Of a DNA stretch of 64,000 nt, positions 24,621 to 35,783 are shown in pieces (position 1 is the stretch's first letter; every line of letters starts with the position of its first letter). The translations under genes were made by a program, and so were the position numbers. This DNA is from Curvularia sp. ZM96 (Eukaryota; Ascomycota; Dothideomycetes; Pleosporales; Pleosporaceae). The stretch spans positions 806,001 through 870,000 of the forward strand of contig JAJGBQ010000005.1 in assembly GCA_022457065.1 (NCBI GenBank), written 5' to 3'. A model generated the notes under the pieces. It worked only from the letters and a program-made list of their open reading frames with translations, was not told the origin of the DNA and did not search any database.

Positions 24621-25703
24621 TTAGAAAATAAGTTGCCACAAATCCGTCAGGCGTTCGTTATTTTCACCAAGTCCACCGTGGATAACAACGCTGTCGTTAC
24701 CACTCTCTGCCTTGACGACATCGGCATCAAACCATCCGCGAGGGTCAGGCTTGCCTTCGGCGCCTTCAGGTTGAAGCTGAGTCCACCATTTTTCGCTGAT
24801 ATCGTAGATCCAGACGTCCCCTAGCATCTTGCCAGCGCCGGCGTGGCCCAGTGACGATGGATCGCGTTCACCAAAGAGAGTAAGAAGTTTATCCTTTTGG
24901 GCAAGTCTGACGGGTAGCAAAACACAGACACTACGTGCTTCGGGTCCGATGTAGCCATCGGCCTCGAAAGTATCAGTGGTCCAGGTGTTGCTCGCCTTGT
25001 CGAAGATGTCGATGCTACCTCCTTGTTCGGTGTTGCCGTCGAATCCGTTCATTCTGTAGAGCTTACCATCATGGTATGCAATTGAGGCGCCTCCTCGCTG
25101 GGGCCCAGGAGCATCTAGTGCTTGTGTCCAAGTACGGTTGTTGATGTTGAACATCCACAAGTCAGATAGACGTCCCTTTGCCGGGCATCCAGCATGCAGG
25201 AAGAAAGTCTCTTTGCCGTCACTAGTCGAGCAGTGATAGCTTCGTGCTGGCGGAATGGCTGCCGAGGACTCGGCTGGCATGATCTTTGTCCATGATGAGC
25301 TGGCAGGATCATAGCACCATACTGCGCCCTGCTCCTCTACAGGGGCCATATCGACACCTCCGCGTCCAGAGAACAAGTACATTTTGCCATTAATGACAGA
25401 TGACGCAGTTCCAACTCTTGGACTGGGTGCTGAGGAGGAAGACCGTGTTTCCAAATTTTCTGTATCTGTGGTAGTTTTAGTTACATATCCTATACCCCGC
25501 CCATGTGAGGGTCTCATACTGGACTTGAGTGGAATCACATCGACCTTATCATCTATAGGCTCCCGTGGCTTGACTTCACCACCAAAAATACAGACGTTCG
25601 AGTCAATGACAGAGAGGACGTGAGAAGAGCGACGCAATCGCTCGTCATTTACGAGACGCTTCCAGGAGCCCTTGAGCGTATTGACCGGCTTGCTGACAGG
25701 CAT
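24621..25703 (-). CDS. Kelch-repeat beta-propeller protein
   Basis: 360 aa, single exon. Start is the ATG opening MPVSKPVNTLKGSWKRL; the frame extends a little upstream only from TTG. Successive kelch blades are visible: SSHVLSVIDSNVCIFGGE, PRVGTASSVINGKMYLFSGRGG, ARSYHCSTSD...FFLHAGCP, RGGASIAYHDGKLYRMNGFDG, PEARSVCVLLPV...LLTLFGERD and RGWFDADVV...VVIHGG, each followed by a W-containing strand such as VWCYDPASSSWTKI. This is the layout of galactose-oxidase-type or nitrile-specifier-like kelch proteins; no signal peptide, copper site or second domain is seen, so it is probably a cytosolic protein-interaction propeller. Its start faces the coilin-like gene across 289 bases. Specific partner unknown. 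Confidence 0.88.
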   Translation of the reverse strand: MPVSKPVNTLKGSWKRLVNDERLRRSSHVLSVIDSNVCIFGGEVKPREPIDDKVDVIPLKSSMRPSHGRGIGYVTKTTTDTENLETRSSSSAPSPRVGTASSVINGKMYLFSGRGGVDMAPVEEQGAVWCYDPASSSWTKIMPAESSAAIPPARSYHCSTSDGKETFFLHAGCPAKGRLSDLWMFNINNRTWTQALDAPGPQRGGASIAYHDGKLYRMNGFDGNTEQGGSIDIFDKASNTWTTDTFEADGYIGPEARSVCVLLPVRLAQKDKLLTLFGERDPSSLGHAGAGKMLGDVWIYDISEKWWTQLQPEGAEGKPDPRGWFDADVVKAESGNDSVVIHGGLGENNERLTDLWQLIF

Positions 25704-25992
25704 TGTGAGTGTGTCGGTCCTAGAAATTTTGAAAATTTTCAAAGAATTTGATGATCAAACTACAGAGGAGAACCTAAACGACTTCAAGATAAGTGTCAAG
25801 TAGGAAAATTGCGTCATGCAGGAGGAATGTCACTGAGTACAACATCCCGCCATGCGAAAACACGCTAATACCAAACCGACCTAGCGGCACGCGCATACAA
25901 GATAGATCGTCATTGGTCGCGCTCCATATCCAAAGTTCGCGACCTAGCAGCCTTCAGTTTGTCGCAAAGCACATTCGACTTGGCCTACCACG
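25704..25992. promoter_or_regulatory. Bidirectional promoter, kelch protein/coilin-like gene
   Basis: 289 bases between two divergent start codons, holding both promoters. No clear TATA box. A short AT-rich palindromic run (AAATTTTGAAAATTTTC) lies at about 25727-25741. Confidence 0.6.
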
Positions 25993-28210
25993 ATGAGGCT
26001 TCGACTGACGGTTCAGAGAAACGCTCTGCCTGCTACCAACATACTCTGGAGTATTCCCGAAACCAATAGCACACAGGCGTACACGATCGCGCGTCTGCTC
26101 GAAGATGTTAATCACATCATCCCACTCGAGGCAGAGCATTGGGGCTTAGAGCACTATGTCGTTGAGGTGGGCGGGTTTGAATGCCTGCACTTTATGCCTG
26201 TCGCCAATGTGCTCAAGGAAGACGACCATGTTTCGTACGAAGCGCCCTGGTGATTGTGCTACTACTATATACTGATGACTCTGCTCTAGCATCCGACCGA
26301 TCATGACGGCCGAAGTACGCGCGCGCACACTTACTGGTCGTGACCAAATATCAGAAGGAGGACAGCACCTTGTCGATGGCATTCCCTTTGGCCGACCCTA
26401 TCTACGAGAGCCGAACCGTCCGCCCGTTCGCATACCTCCGCGCAAGCGACGTCGACTCGGCAGTGGAGAAACAGAGGCAGGCGCAGAAGCAGAGGGTGTG
26501 GGTTTGCTTATGGAACACGGTGAAGATGCTGAAGAACAAGAGGAGGAACTTCTCCCGCTCATAAACGGCCATACGGTCTCCAGAAGCAAAGCAAACCAGT
26601 CGCGAGCAGTGGCTAAAACAGTGCAGTTCCAGGACCTGGAAGTTGATGCATCTGATGATAGCGAGGAAGACGATGAGGACTTCGCGCCAGCGGATGATAA
26701 TGAATCTGCTTCTGAAGAGAGCTCAGAAAACAATTCAGACTCAGACTCAGACTCAGATTCGAGTTCGGCAGTTAGTTCTAGCGCTTCATTCAGCGCTTCA
26801 GACACGTCAGATTCAGATTCAGAATCGAGTGATTCTGGCTCGGATTCTGACTCGGATTCTGACTCCGGCGACAGTGACGCGAGCGCTCCTCCTGACGTCT
26901 TGTCTTCCAAGGATGGCAGCAAGGCTGCAACTACATGCACACACTCTGCAAACCTTGTTCCTCCGGGTCAAGGTCTCAAAGCTACAAAGGCTCGAAACTC
27001 TCGTCGTACCAGAGTAAATCGCCTTCGCCGTCTTATCGCAGCTGGTGTCCTACCTGAGGGTGCGGGCCTGAGTGACTTAAAAGACTACGAAGAAGCAAAG
27101 CAATACCAGCCTGGCGAAGAACAAGAAGAAGACTCTATCAGAACACAGCCTTATTCAAAATCTCAAGGGAAGAGGAAACGGTTAGACGAAGAAGATTCGG
27201 CGGAAATGGCTGCTGAGGATGCTGCGGAGCTTGAGCAAAGAAAACAACAGCTAATGGCAAGGTTTGGAGACAGTTTTGCTCCTACAGCACCACCAGACGC
27301 ACCTATACCGTCACCGACTGTAGATACCAAACATACCGATACACCGCCACAAACTGCGACAGAAGATGGTGGTTCTGCGAAGAAACAGGTGGCTTCGAGA
27401 AGGCTGCGACCAGATGTAGGTGCTATCGGTCGAATACTTGCTCGGCAGGCACCACCCATGGTCAGAAAAGGAAGAACCAAGGCGGCGGTCGATGAACCTC
27501 CAGAGCCCGAAGGAGCATCAGACCCTGATTTCTGGAAGTCACGCATCAATGTCTCTGCGTTTGAGTGTTGGGATGAGGAATTTGAGCTCAGCGCGCCGCC
27601 GTTTCCATTCAAACAACATTGGGATCCGGCTAGTAAGCTCATGCAAGAAAAGGCGGCCAAGAAGAAGAAGCAAAAGAAGCGGAATCATGTACCACAGCAG
27701 AAGCGCCCAGTGGAAGAAGAGGATGAGGAAGAGAAGATTGTTTTGGACTACGATGACGCTCCTGCAACGAGTAATGACTCCGAGGTTATCAATGCAGCTA
27801 TTGAAGACCAGCTCCAACAGGACCTTGCGACGGCTGCGCAAACGGACTTGCCACCCCTGCCGGAAGACATGAGTGCACTGCCTGATCTCACAGCTCAGGA
27901 CATGAAGAAAGGTGCCATTATCGCATGCAAGTTCTTTACGGTCAATCCCATCACCATCACGCCCGAAATCAGCGGTTATAAAACAGCTGTAGTGGAACAC
28001 GAAGGCGATTCTGGCCCTGGCGCGGGAATAATTCAGCTGAAGATTGCAGCGCGCGATCTGATCAGGAAAGAGAAGAAATTTGACAACAAGGGCAACCGAA
28101 TCTACAATGCCGCAGATGCGCTCCTCATGGAGGATGACGATGAAGAAGAGGGTTTATGGGAAGGGCATTTTGGCGAACTGCTGGAAGCAAAGCTGTTGAA
28201 AGCTGCGTAG
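25993..28210 (+). CDS. Coilin-like nuclear protein
   Basis: 720 aa, exons 25993-26234 and 26290-28210. The N-terminus (MRLRLTVQR..., residues 1-90) matches the ubiquitin-like coilin N-domain in layout: RLRL start, a helix around YTIARLLEDVNHII, and a final strand LKEDDHVSIRPI completed by the splice junction. A basic motif PPRKRRRLG follows near residue 135, then a long acidic Ser/Asp repeat region (about 195-290, from (SD)n codons). The C-terminal part (about 610-680: PPLPEDMSALPDL, GAIIACKFFTVNPITITPEI, SGYKTAVV) aligns by eye with the coilin Tudor-like domain (IAFK...SPDVSDYKEGRI in human). Coilin scaffolds Cajal bodies, where snRNPs mature. Many homologues in fungi are probably filed as hypothetical. 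Divergent from the kelch gene. Confidence 0.8.
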
Positions 28211-28835
28211 AGAGTGGGACTGACACCTGTCTGGTGCAGTCAGCCAGCGTTATCGCTGTTCGTATTCATGTATTAATATATTCAATTGCATGTACCCTGG
28301 AATCAGATGCATGCGCTCTCTGTAAGATGCGTAAGCCTCGGAAGACACGCACCAATTGGCCGTGCGATCTGGCCGAAGTCAGGGTCTCGTCAGCTGTATG
28401 TACCCCGCCAAACGTCATTTTGCCCTCTTCCCCCCTTCCCCGAGCTGCATGAACTGGTGATCTTCGAGCCCTTGTCCACCACCATAGAGAACAAAGAGTA
28501 TGAGCATATTGTCATATACTGGCGTCTTTGGCATGCGTTTCACACATCTTGCAGGCTGTCCAGGGGACCCTGCGGCTGTCGTTCGGAGCCTGCCGCCGGT
28601 ACAATCCTTTTCCTCGGCGCCAGGAATTCGAATCCATGCTCTATTTTGCCCCTAACAACTGCCGTGGTGGGGTAGCTTCGTTGTTAGGTATTACCGATGG
28701 GAGCATTATGCAATGAGGCGTGTGAGACAGTGTACAAATTTTCTGTCCTTGCCGTCTGGCTATATTTTCTTGGTCTCTTAATCCCTCTCTTTTACTTTCC
28801 ACCAAACCAAGCATTTTATTCCAAGATCTGTTAAC
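28211..28835. other. Intergenic, 3' of coilin-like gene and promoter of MetE-like gene
   Basis: 625 bases between two tandem genes. A pyrimidine-rich stretch just before 28836 (TCTCTTTTACTTTCC) is typical of a fungal transcription start. Nothing else supported. Confidence 0.5.
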
Positions 28836-29972
28836 ATGCCTCTTCCCACAGGCGTCTACCGCGCCGACCACGTCGGCTCCTTCCTGCGTCCCAAGGCTGT
28901 CCTCGAAGCGCGCACAAAAGCTGCCAACGGAGAAATCACCGCTGATGAGCTTCGCAAGGTCGAGGACGAGCACATTGCTGATGTCGCAAACAAGCAAATA
29001 GAGAATGGACTCCGCTCCATTACCGACGGCGAGTTCCGTCGCGCGTACTTCCACCTCGACTTCCTCAAGCACCTCGCTGGTATCGAAGAGAAGGGCCAGG
29101 TTGGAAACATCAGGCACAAGGATGGCTTCTCCCCACCAACGCTCGTCGTCACTGGCAAGCTCGGACACCCCGAGGCTATTCAGGTCAAGGACTTTGAGTT
29201 CCTTGAGCAGGCCATCAAGAACAACGGAGGCAAGGCTTCAACCAAGGTCTGCATTCCTTCGCCGACAATGGTGCACTTCCGTGGCGGCCGCGCCTCTATC
29301 GACATCTCCGCCTACCCAGACCTAGACGTCTTCTTCGACGATCTCGCACGCGTGTACCAGGAGGAGCTCGACTCCCTGTACAAGGCCGGCTGCCGCTTCG
29401 TCCAGCTCGACGACACCAACCTCGCCTATCTGTGCGACCCCGACATGCGCAAGGCCGCCGAGACCGAACGCAACGAAGACCTCAGCACGCTGCCCAGGAA
29501 ATATGCCGAGCTCATCAACAAAGCCATCGAAAAGAGGCCCGCAGACATGAAGATTGGCATCCATCTTTGCCGCGGCAACTACCGCTCCAAATGGTTCGCC
29601 TCAGGAGGCTACGAGCCCGTCGCTGAAGTCCTCTTCAAGGAACTCAACGTCGACGCCTACTTCCTCGAGTACGACGACGCGCGCTCCGGAGACTTTAGCC
29701 CGCTACGTCACCTCCCCGAGCACAAGGTTGTCGTGCTGGGCGTCATGTCGAGCAAGAAGAACACCTTGGATGACAAGGATGAGATCATCAAAAGGTTGCA
29801 TGAGGCGGCCAAGATTGCACCAAAGGGACTCGACCAGCTGTGTGTTAGCCACCAGTGCGGCTTCAGTTCTACCGCTGAGGGCAACGAGTTGACAGAGGAG
29901 GAGCAGTGGGCCAAGGTCAGGCTGAACGTGGAAATTGCAAAGGCTGTCTGGGGTGAGGACATCAGCAAATAA
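28836..29972 (+). CDS. Cobalamin-independent methionine synthase C-terminal-domain-like enzyme (YxjG/YxjH type)
   Basis: 378 aa, single exon. Matches the stand-alone MetE C-terminal (UROD/MetE-like) family rather than the roughly 760-aa fungal Met6. The start opens VYRADHVGSFLRP, the family's DHVGSFLRP substrate motif. Others are ITDGEFRR, PSPTMVHFRGG and VQLDDTNLAYLCD. Zinc ligands are visible: His and Cys in GIHLCRGNYRS, Glu in YFLEYDD, and Cys in SHQCGFSST. The family transfers a methyl group from a folate donor to homocysteine or a related thiol; the real substrates of the short fungal paralogues are not settled. Codon use is strongly biased to C-ending codons, suggesting good expression. 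An A/T-poor leader CCAAACCAAGC...AACATG precedes the start. Confidence 0.92.
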   Translation: MPLPTGVYRADHVGSFLRPKAVLEARTKAANGEITADELRKVEDEHIADVANKQIENGLRSITDGEFRRAYFHLDFLKHLAGIEEKGQVGNIRHKDGFSPPTLVVTGKLGHPEAIQVKDFEFLEQAIKNNGGKASTKVCIPSPTMVHFRGGRASIDISAYPDLDVFFDDLARVYQEELDSLYKAGCRFVQLDDTNLAYLCDPDMRKAAETERNEDLSTLPRKYAELINKAIEKRPADMKIGIHLCRGNYRSKWFASGGYEPVAEVLFKELNVDAYFLEYDDARSGDFSPLRHLPEHKVVVLGVMSSKKNTLDDKDEIIKRLHEAAKIAPKGLDQLCVSHQCGFSSTAEGNELTEEEQWAKVRLNVEIAKAVWGEDISK

Positions 29973-31349
29973 ATGCTTTCAAAGCACTGCGTGAAGCCTC
30001 GGCTTCGTCCGTCATCCCGTGCGGCATGGCGAAAAGCTTGGCAGGGCACAGGTTCAAGGCGTTGTTATTATTACCTTTATTTATTTTTTTCGCATATCCA
30101 CGCATTCTGTATAGTGGAGAAAGCAAAGGGTGGGCGAGAGCAAGAGCATGAGCGTGTGGAGTTTGGCGCGATGACGGTCATGGTCATGACGATCAAATGG
30201 CCTGACCCCTTTACCCTTCCAGTTCTCTTCAACGAGTATTGGTGTCTGTGTGTGGGCGTGCATGGGATCTACGAAGAGAAGAAAGAAAACAAAGACAAAA
30301 GGAAAAGCAAAAGAGGTTCAACCCCTCCCTTTTCCCCGGTACCTACATATGTACCTTCCTAGCTTGTACATTTTAACAAAAGCAAGCATATAAAGAAGAA
30401 ATTTAGAAATTACATAACATTTTGCGAGTTTCCCACGTGCGAGTTCGTGCTTCTTTTTTCTCTCGCTCGTGTTGTGTTCCTTTTTTTTTGGGAGGCTATA
30501 GACGAGGCCAGAACAGGGACATAGTAGGGTGTGCGAGTAAATGCTAAGGGTGCCTGGAGATTGAGAAAAGCAAAGTATTTCTTCGGTGTAATGGTCATGA
30601 GACTGGTATGTGGCTGAAGGTAAGACGGACTTGGGTGCGTGCTGGGCAGTGGTGAGGGAGCTAATAGAGTGATAGTTTTGACATGGAAAATTTGCCAGAG
30701 GAAGTGGGGGTTGTGGTGGTGTTCAGTTGGTACTTTTCCTCTTCTTGTGGGTAGAGTTGCACGAGAAGATGGGAAATGCAAGATTCACGTGTGTATGAGT
30801 AAGGGGAAGGGAAGGAAGAGGGGCTGGGCATTCCAAGTTGCATAGATATACGCTGAATGTAAAGTACAGTAAGATTGAAGAGAAGTAGAACTTGTATTTT
30901 TGTGTTGTGAATGGGGTTCTTTAAGTACCGCTATCTGTAGGTGTGACAGAGACAGTATAAATCTGCAGATGATGTGTCAAGGGCGATTGTTTGCTTATCG
31001 AAAAGGGTTCTCTCCGTCTGTGACGTGTTTATTGATCCCCTCGAGTGGGATTAATATCCTAGTCTAGAATAAAGACGAGCGGACTTTTAGAGCGTCCGGT
31101 CACCAAGACATATGAATAGTAGGGTTGCAGCCGCAAGGCGTAAGATCCGAAGCGTTGTGGTATTAGAATCTATGAATATATCAAAGGCATGGTTGAAATA
31201 GTCACACCATTTGATAATTACCAAGTACAAAGTCACCGGTTATAATTGACAATAGTTAAAATTAACTAACACAGTGAGTAGCAATCTAGATTTAGCCTTC
31301 TCGTTTCTGTGAAACTTTTTGATTCTACAGTAAACAAAGTTTCCAGCAC

Positions 31350-31459
31350 ACTTGTCAACAACCAGTTCAATCTAATCCGGTGATCTTGATTGTATTAGAT
31401 TGACAGCAGATTGCTAGATCGAATTTATAAGATGGCACTCAGATTGATTGTTGACAAGT
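31350..31459. repeat. Inverted repeat, 12-bp arms 86 bases apart
   Basis: ACTTGTCAACAA at 31350-31361 is the exact reverse complement of 31448-31459, and the flanking CCAG/CTGG extends the pairing past a small bulge. A second pair, CAATCTAAT (31368-31376) and ATTAGATTG (31393-31401), is nested inside. Possibly a small MITE-like remnant or a hairpin; no target-site duplication identified. Confidence 0.55.
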
Positions 31460-34356
31460 CTGGTTTCTAGACTGGTCTGTTTGGATCAATGGGAGGGTTA
31501 GAAACAGACGGTACGAAAGAAGTGAGGGAGAAAACAAATCAAGTTATCCGGCACGGCAAGAGGATGGGCAACCTTTCGGGAGTATGCTTCGGGCCGATGT
31601 GGTCGGCTGACCTGTAGCGTCCTGGATAATTGCTCCTAAAGAAGCAAGGCCCCCAGATATTTTGACGAGCACAGGCTTGTTTAGGGGTTGCTTAAAGTGC
31701 GTGAATCATGACAAATTATATGAAGGTGGCGTGAATGTCTCCACTAGGAGTCAATCTTCCCTGACCTACCCAACTTCCGTTCGTATTCCTCCTTCAAGTG
31801 ATTGGGGAGGCATTGATGTGGCAGAGTTTCCACACTCTATAGGCTGTGTTTCTAGTCTTGCTCGCTTACAAGGCATCATAGTTTGTAGCGCTAGGGTTTG
31901 ATTTGAACCTGCATCTAACTGTACACCGATCAACTTGGAATACCTGCCTCTACATCGGTGTAAGACCAACAGGCCACTAACTTATGGTTCCCTAATGTGC
32001 TCTTGGTATGTTACAAGATGGCCCTTCTCGTGTCATGTGTACTGAATCTGTAATTTCCGCAGCTATTTGCTTTTGATGCCAAACTGCATAGCCTCTGTAT
32101 GCTACTAATATAATGATGCTTATAGATTCCTCGGTCAACACCCAAATGAAGTTACGGACGCTGTCATTACCTTTAAGCTCTTCCAACTCCAATACAAATT
32201 TTGACCACAGAATTTCGGAGAAGAGACATTCAATAGCGGTTGAAGGATGAGAAACCGCGGTAATTTCGCCACTTAAAAAAGTAGTGGTGTCAATACAGTC
32301 GAGCTGAACAAACCGCAATGGCTGACACCTTCTCAAAGCAGACTAGTCCTAGTAAATATGCACAACAACGTGCTTCCGCATGATGCCTGTCGTGGCGCCG
32401 GCTGTGTTTTCTGCTGCATTTTCGTATGTGTTGGTCTTCAACACTACCCTCGATTTGAAGAATCTGGTGCCTAAGCTCTTCACCCTCAAAAAGTAATTGT
32501 TCGGGTTAACCGATATTGCCATACGACCAACCATGATTTCTTGCCAAGGCGGCGCGAGACGATCAAGGAACGAACTCCGGTTCGACAAGAGGCCTCCTGC
32601 TTTTTCAAATCTCGCCTAGCTTAACCAAAGCCATGTCGGAACACCCTAGCGCCTGAGACTTTGTTTTCTCTGTGTGCATATTACACAGGCGTAGGCTAGC
32701 TGTGGCAAATTTGTTCACGGGATGATGGCCACGACTTACTTGTATGGTAAAGGCGTTTTGGCTGTCACATCGTTCTTTTCGATACAAACGCCGTGGCTTT
32801 TCAGGTGTCCTGAGGTTCTTTTACCGAGACAAGTCGTGTAGCGCATCCAACTGCAGTGGAATATGGGCAGTTAGCTATGGGAAAGGATCGACTGACAGAC
32901 TCATTGAGCTGCTAACTCAACCGGCGCCCCGTTCTGTTTGCTGGTGAACCAGCTCTCATTGTCGTCCATGTGAAAGGAGAAACAAAGGTATTAGCAGTCC
33001 CGCAGCAGAGGCAAGGATAAGCCTTGCAAAGGGAGTCTAAGATTACAATGCAACCAGCAACTGTCTGTGCTCACCTTGTTGTTGCATTATTCTCCTTGCA
33101 ATGGCCCACGACACGTAGGACAGAATGTCATTGGTGTCAACGATCGCTCAAGGCACTGACTCGGGGCCATGATGGACCACTCAGCGTCGCTCGAGGGGTC
33201 GCCGAACTGGCCTAGCTGTCCTAATTCGTCCATGTAGATCGCCAAGCCATGCAGCCACGATCGTCCGTGTCACTTCACCACGACAGGCCTGGCACTCTAC
33301 AACTGCTTTCGGCCCGCCACTGCACAAAGCCTCCCGCATGTCTTCAGGAAAGCCGAAGAGTCCCTGAATGACGCTCCCGTCCTAAACTACAGCAAGGCGT
33401 CTCCGTGCCAGGGCCCCCTACAGAAAAAGAAAAATGGACGGCTCTTCGCCAGCGTTGTGTTCAGCTCAGCAGTTTCTGTCATGGCGTTCGGCCGCAGCCA
33501 AGGATCGACGTTCCGTCCCGTCCCGTAGCCATGGCCACCTACATTGTATACAAGCTTGATGGCATGACATGTGACGTGCGACATCATTCATCCTGCGCAT
33601 TCAGCTAGAGGTATACAGCACATCTGTACACCGTCATCTGTATGCAGCCATAGTTTGTCCAATCTCAGTATCGTAGAATTTGGCGACAAGAGTGATTGGG
33701 AAGATGCCCCACGTTGCTTCGCTGATCCGGGCGCTAACCGAGCATCGGCCTACATCGGGGGCTTGGCCAAGGGCTCGGGAATCTGCAAGCCGAAGGGGTG
33801 GAAGAGACTAGGGTCCAGTGATCTTCCTGTCCATGCTCCAAGATCCACGCCCAAAGGGTCTCACCGACCAGTCGTGTGGAGCTGTATTGCAAAGGACTCT
33901 CAGTCCGTCTCCTGTGTGCTAGTGGCTTCAGTCGTCGCGAGAAACCAGACTGACCGTGGAATTGCTCAGACGCATCTGGTCTTGAAAGAGACAAGTGTCA
34001 GGGTGATAAAGCACAGTACGGACTCTGATACGCTGCATCATCACAAAACGAGATATTTTGATTCAAGTCCTATTGCATCATAGCCATTACAGAAATCTCC
34101 TCTTGGCAGAACCAAGCCTAGCACCAATGCAGCGAGTCGGAATAACAAACTCCAATATCAATACACTGATGGGGCTAAATGCACTATGCGCAACTCCACT
34201 CTGGCACCTATGGCCATACCACTGCCTCGCCGACGAGCGCCTCTGATTGGCATCTCAACAGATGCACGTGCAGATCGACACGTCTAGTGGTCTTCGTCTT
34301 TGAACATGGCAGTGAACCATAGGAGGTCTCCACGAGGTCCTGAGCAACATCCAGTG

Positions 34357-34364
34357 TATAAAAG
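34357..34364 (+). promoter_or_regulatory. TATA box of the HsbA gene
   Basis: TATAAAAG lies 116 bases before the HsbA start codon and is followed by a C/A/T-rich leader with CATCAT repeats, a common arrangement in strongly induced fungal secreted-protein genes. Confidence 0.6.
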
Positions 34365-34479
34365 ACCCACGATTCTCCGCGGATTCAACTCATCATCCAG
34401 CTCCATCATCATCCATCACTTCCAACTCTAAACTACTCTTCTCAACCCCAAACCGAAAGCTTCTTTCACCACCGCCAAA

Positions 34480-35163
34480 ATGGTTGCCATCCGAAACCTC
34501 TTCACTGCCGCTCTGGCCCTCGCTACTCCCATCGCTGCGGCTATCACGCCTGCTCAGATGGTCGACAACATCAAGACGATCACTGTGAAAAGCCAGGCCC
34601 TTCAGGCACCCGCTCAGTCCATCACCATCATCAACGGTCCTCTCATCGTCATTGGTCAGGGCCCATTCCCTCAGATCATCGCAGGCTTCACCGATATCGT
34701 CTCGACTGCCACTGTCGCAATCTCTCAAATGCAGGGGTCTTCTCCTGTCCCGGCAGGTGCTCAGTCTGATGCCATCTTCGATGCATTCCGTGAAGTGAGT
34801 ACCACTTAGCCTTCTCTCATAAACAATAATACTAATCAAGACCACAGTTTGTCCGCGTCCACCAGGCCCTCTTGAACATCCTCATTGGTAAGGCTGGTCT
34901 CTTCAATACTGTTCCCATCGTCGGCCAGCCCATCGCTGCAGTCCTCCGCCAGGTTGAGAACGTTGTTGATGTAAGTTGATTATCCATTCCAGCGTTCACT
35001 CATCTACCCGCCGTATGCGTACTAACTTTCGGCCCTTCAGACCATTGCTTTCGGTATCATCGACCTCGTTGAGTCCCGTGCTGCTGATCTCCAGCGCGAG
35101 GCCAACTCTCTTGGCGCCACTCTTGACGTCTGCATCAACTCTTACGAGGGTCTTTCTACCTAA
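34480..35163 (+). CDS. Secreted hydrophobic surface-binding protein A (HsbA) family
   Basis: 186 aa, exons 34480-34794, 34848-34970, 35041-35163, all junctions in phase 0. Signal peptide MVAIRNLFTAALALATPIAAA, then the HsbA domain: ITPAQMVDNIKTITVKSQALQ, INGPLIVIGQGPFPQIIAGF, and helices ending SLGATLDVCINSYE. In Aspergillus oryzae, HsbA coats hydrophobic polymer surfaces and recruits cutinase; relatives occur widely in plant-associated fungi and some are cell-wall galactomannoproteins. The segment FVRVHQALLNILIGKAGLF...VLRQVENVVD is the conserved helix pair of the domain. Preceded by a clear TATA box. The role in surface attachment is inferred from the family. Confidence 0.9.
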
Positions 35164-35783
35164 GCTCTTTGGCAGAGTTTCGCCATACGATTATTGCCGT
35201 CTGAAAGCAACACCTGAAAAGCTCTATCAGTTTCAAGACAACGGTTCTGGAGGGATGTTAATGATGGGATGAGATGGCTTGAGACCTCTATAATAGGTTG
35301 AGAGTCCATAGGAACGGTTTCTTCAGCACAAACCTTTCTGTTGTATAATTTCTTTGCTGCTTCTATTGTCTATACATAGTCACTCTTTTTGCTCTAATCA
35401 TGAATATATGTTTGCTTGCTATGGGTTTTTGCCATTGTTACCTTGTCGCCAGTGATCAATACCAGCTAGCAGAACACCAAACCCGCTTTTTTCCAACCGC
35501 AGCACTTGCCTAAGTTCAAGCAACAATCAAAGATCTCTTCTCACTATATTCTTACCTCATTTCCTTCACCTATCTTGGCCTGTTAGTGCCCGATTCGATA
35601 CCTAAATGCTAACTCCATAGATTGCAACCGGCTATACCGTCACTGGCCGCAACATAAAGAATAATGCAATCTACGAGAGACGTTTGTTCGTTCACTAATG
35701 CACGTCATGCTCCGCGCTAGTGAGATCTTCCCTTTGAAACGCCAACAGGAACAACCTTTTCATTTCTACAAAACACACATATA
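35164..35783. other. Convergent 3' intergenic gap, HsbA/iminopeptidase
   Basis: 620 bases holding the 3' UTRs of two converging genes. AT-rich; no feature supported. Confidence 0.5.

Larger units (their letters stand above)
29973..34479. other. Intergenic, 4.5 kb, AT-rich in the middle
   Basis: Between the MetE-like gene and HsbA. From about 30900 to 32600 the DNA is AT-rich and holds an inverted repeat (separate entry). ORFs up to 170 codons (33571-34083, +) occur but show no domain, signal peptide or sensible composition. The last 150 bases form the HsbA promoter. I see no intact transposon, tRNA or rRNA. Confidence 0.45.

Noticed and set aside
26398..26940. 180-codon minus-strand Ser/Glu-rich ORF
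   Set aside because: Reverse reading of the Ser-Asp repeat of the coilin-like gene.
28624..28635. ATTCGAATCC resembling a tRNA B box
   Set aside because: Flanks do not form a T-stem; no cloverleaf possible.
31899..31910. B-box-like GGTTCAAAT on the minus strand, possible tRNA
   Set aside because: The would-be T-arm stem does not pair and no acceptor or D-arm is found around it.
33571..34083. 170-codon plus-strand ORF before HsbA
   Set aside because: No domain, signal peptide or ATG context; composition looks random and it starts within a tract of overlapping chance ORFs.
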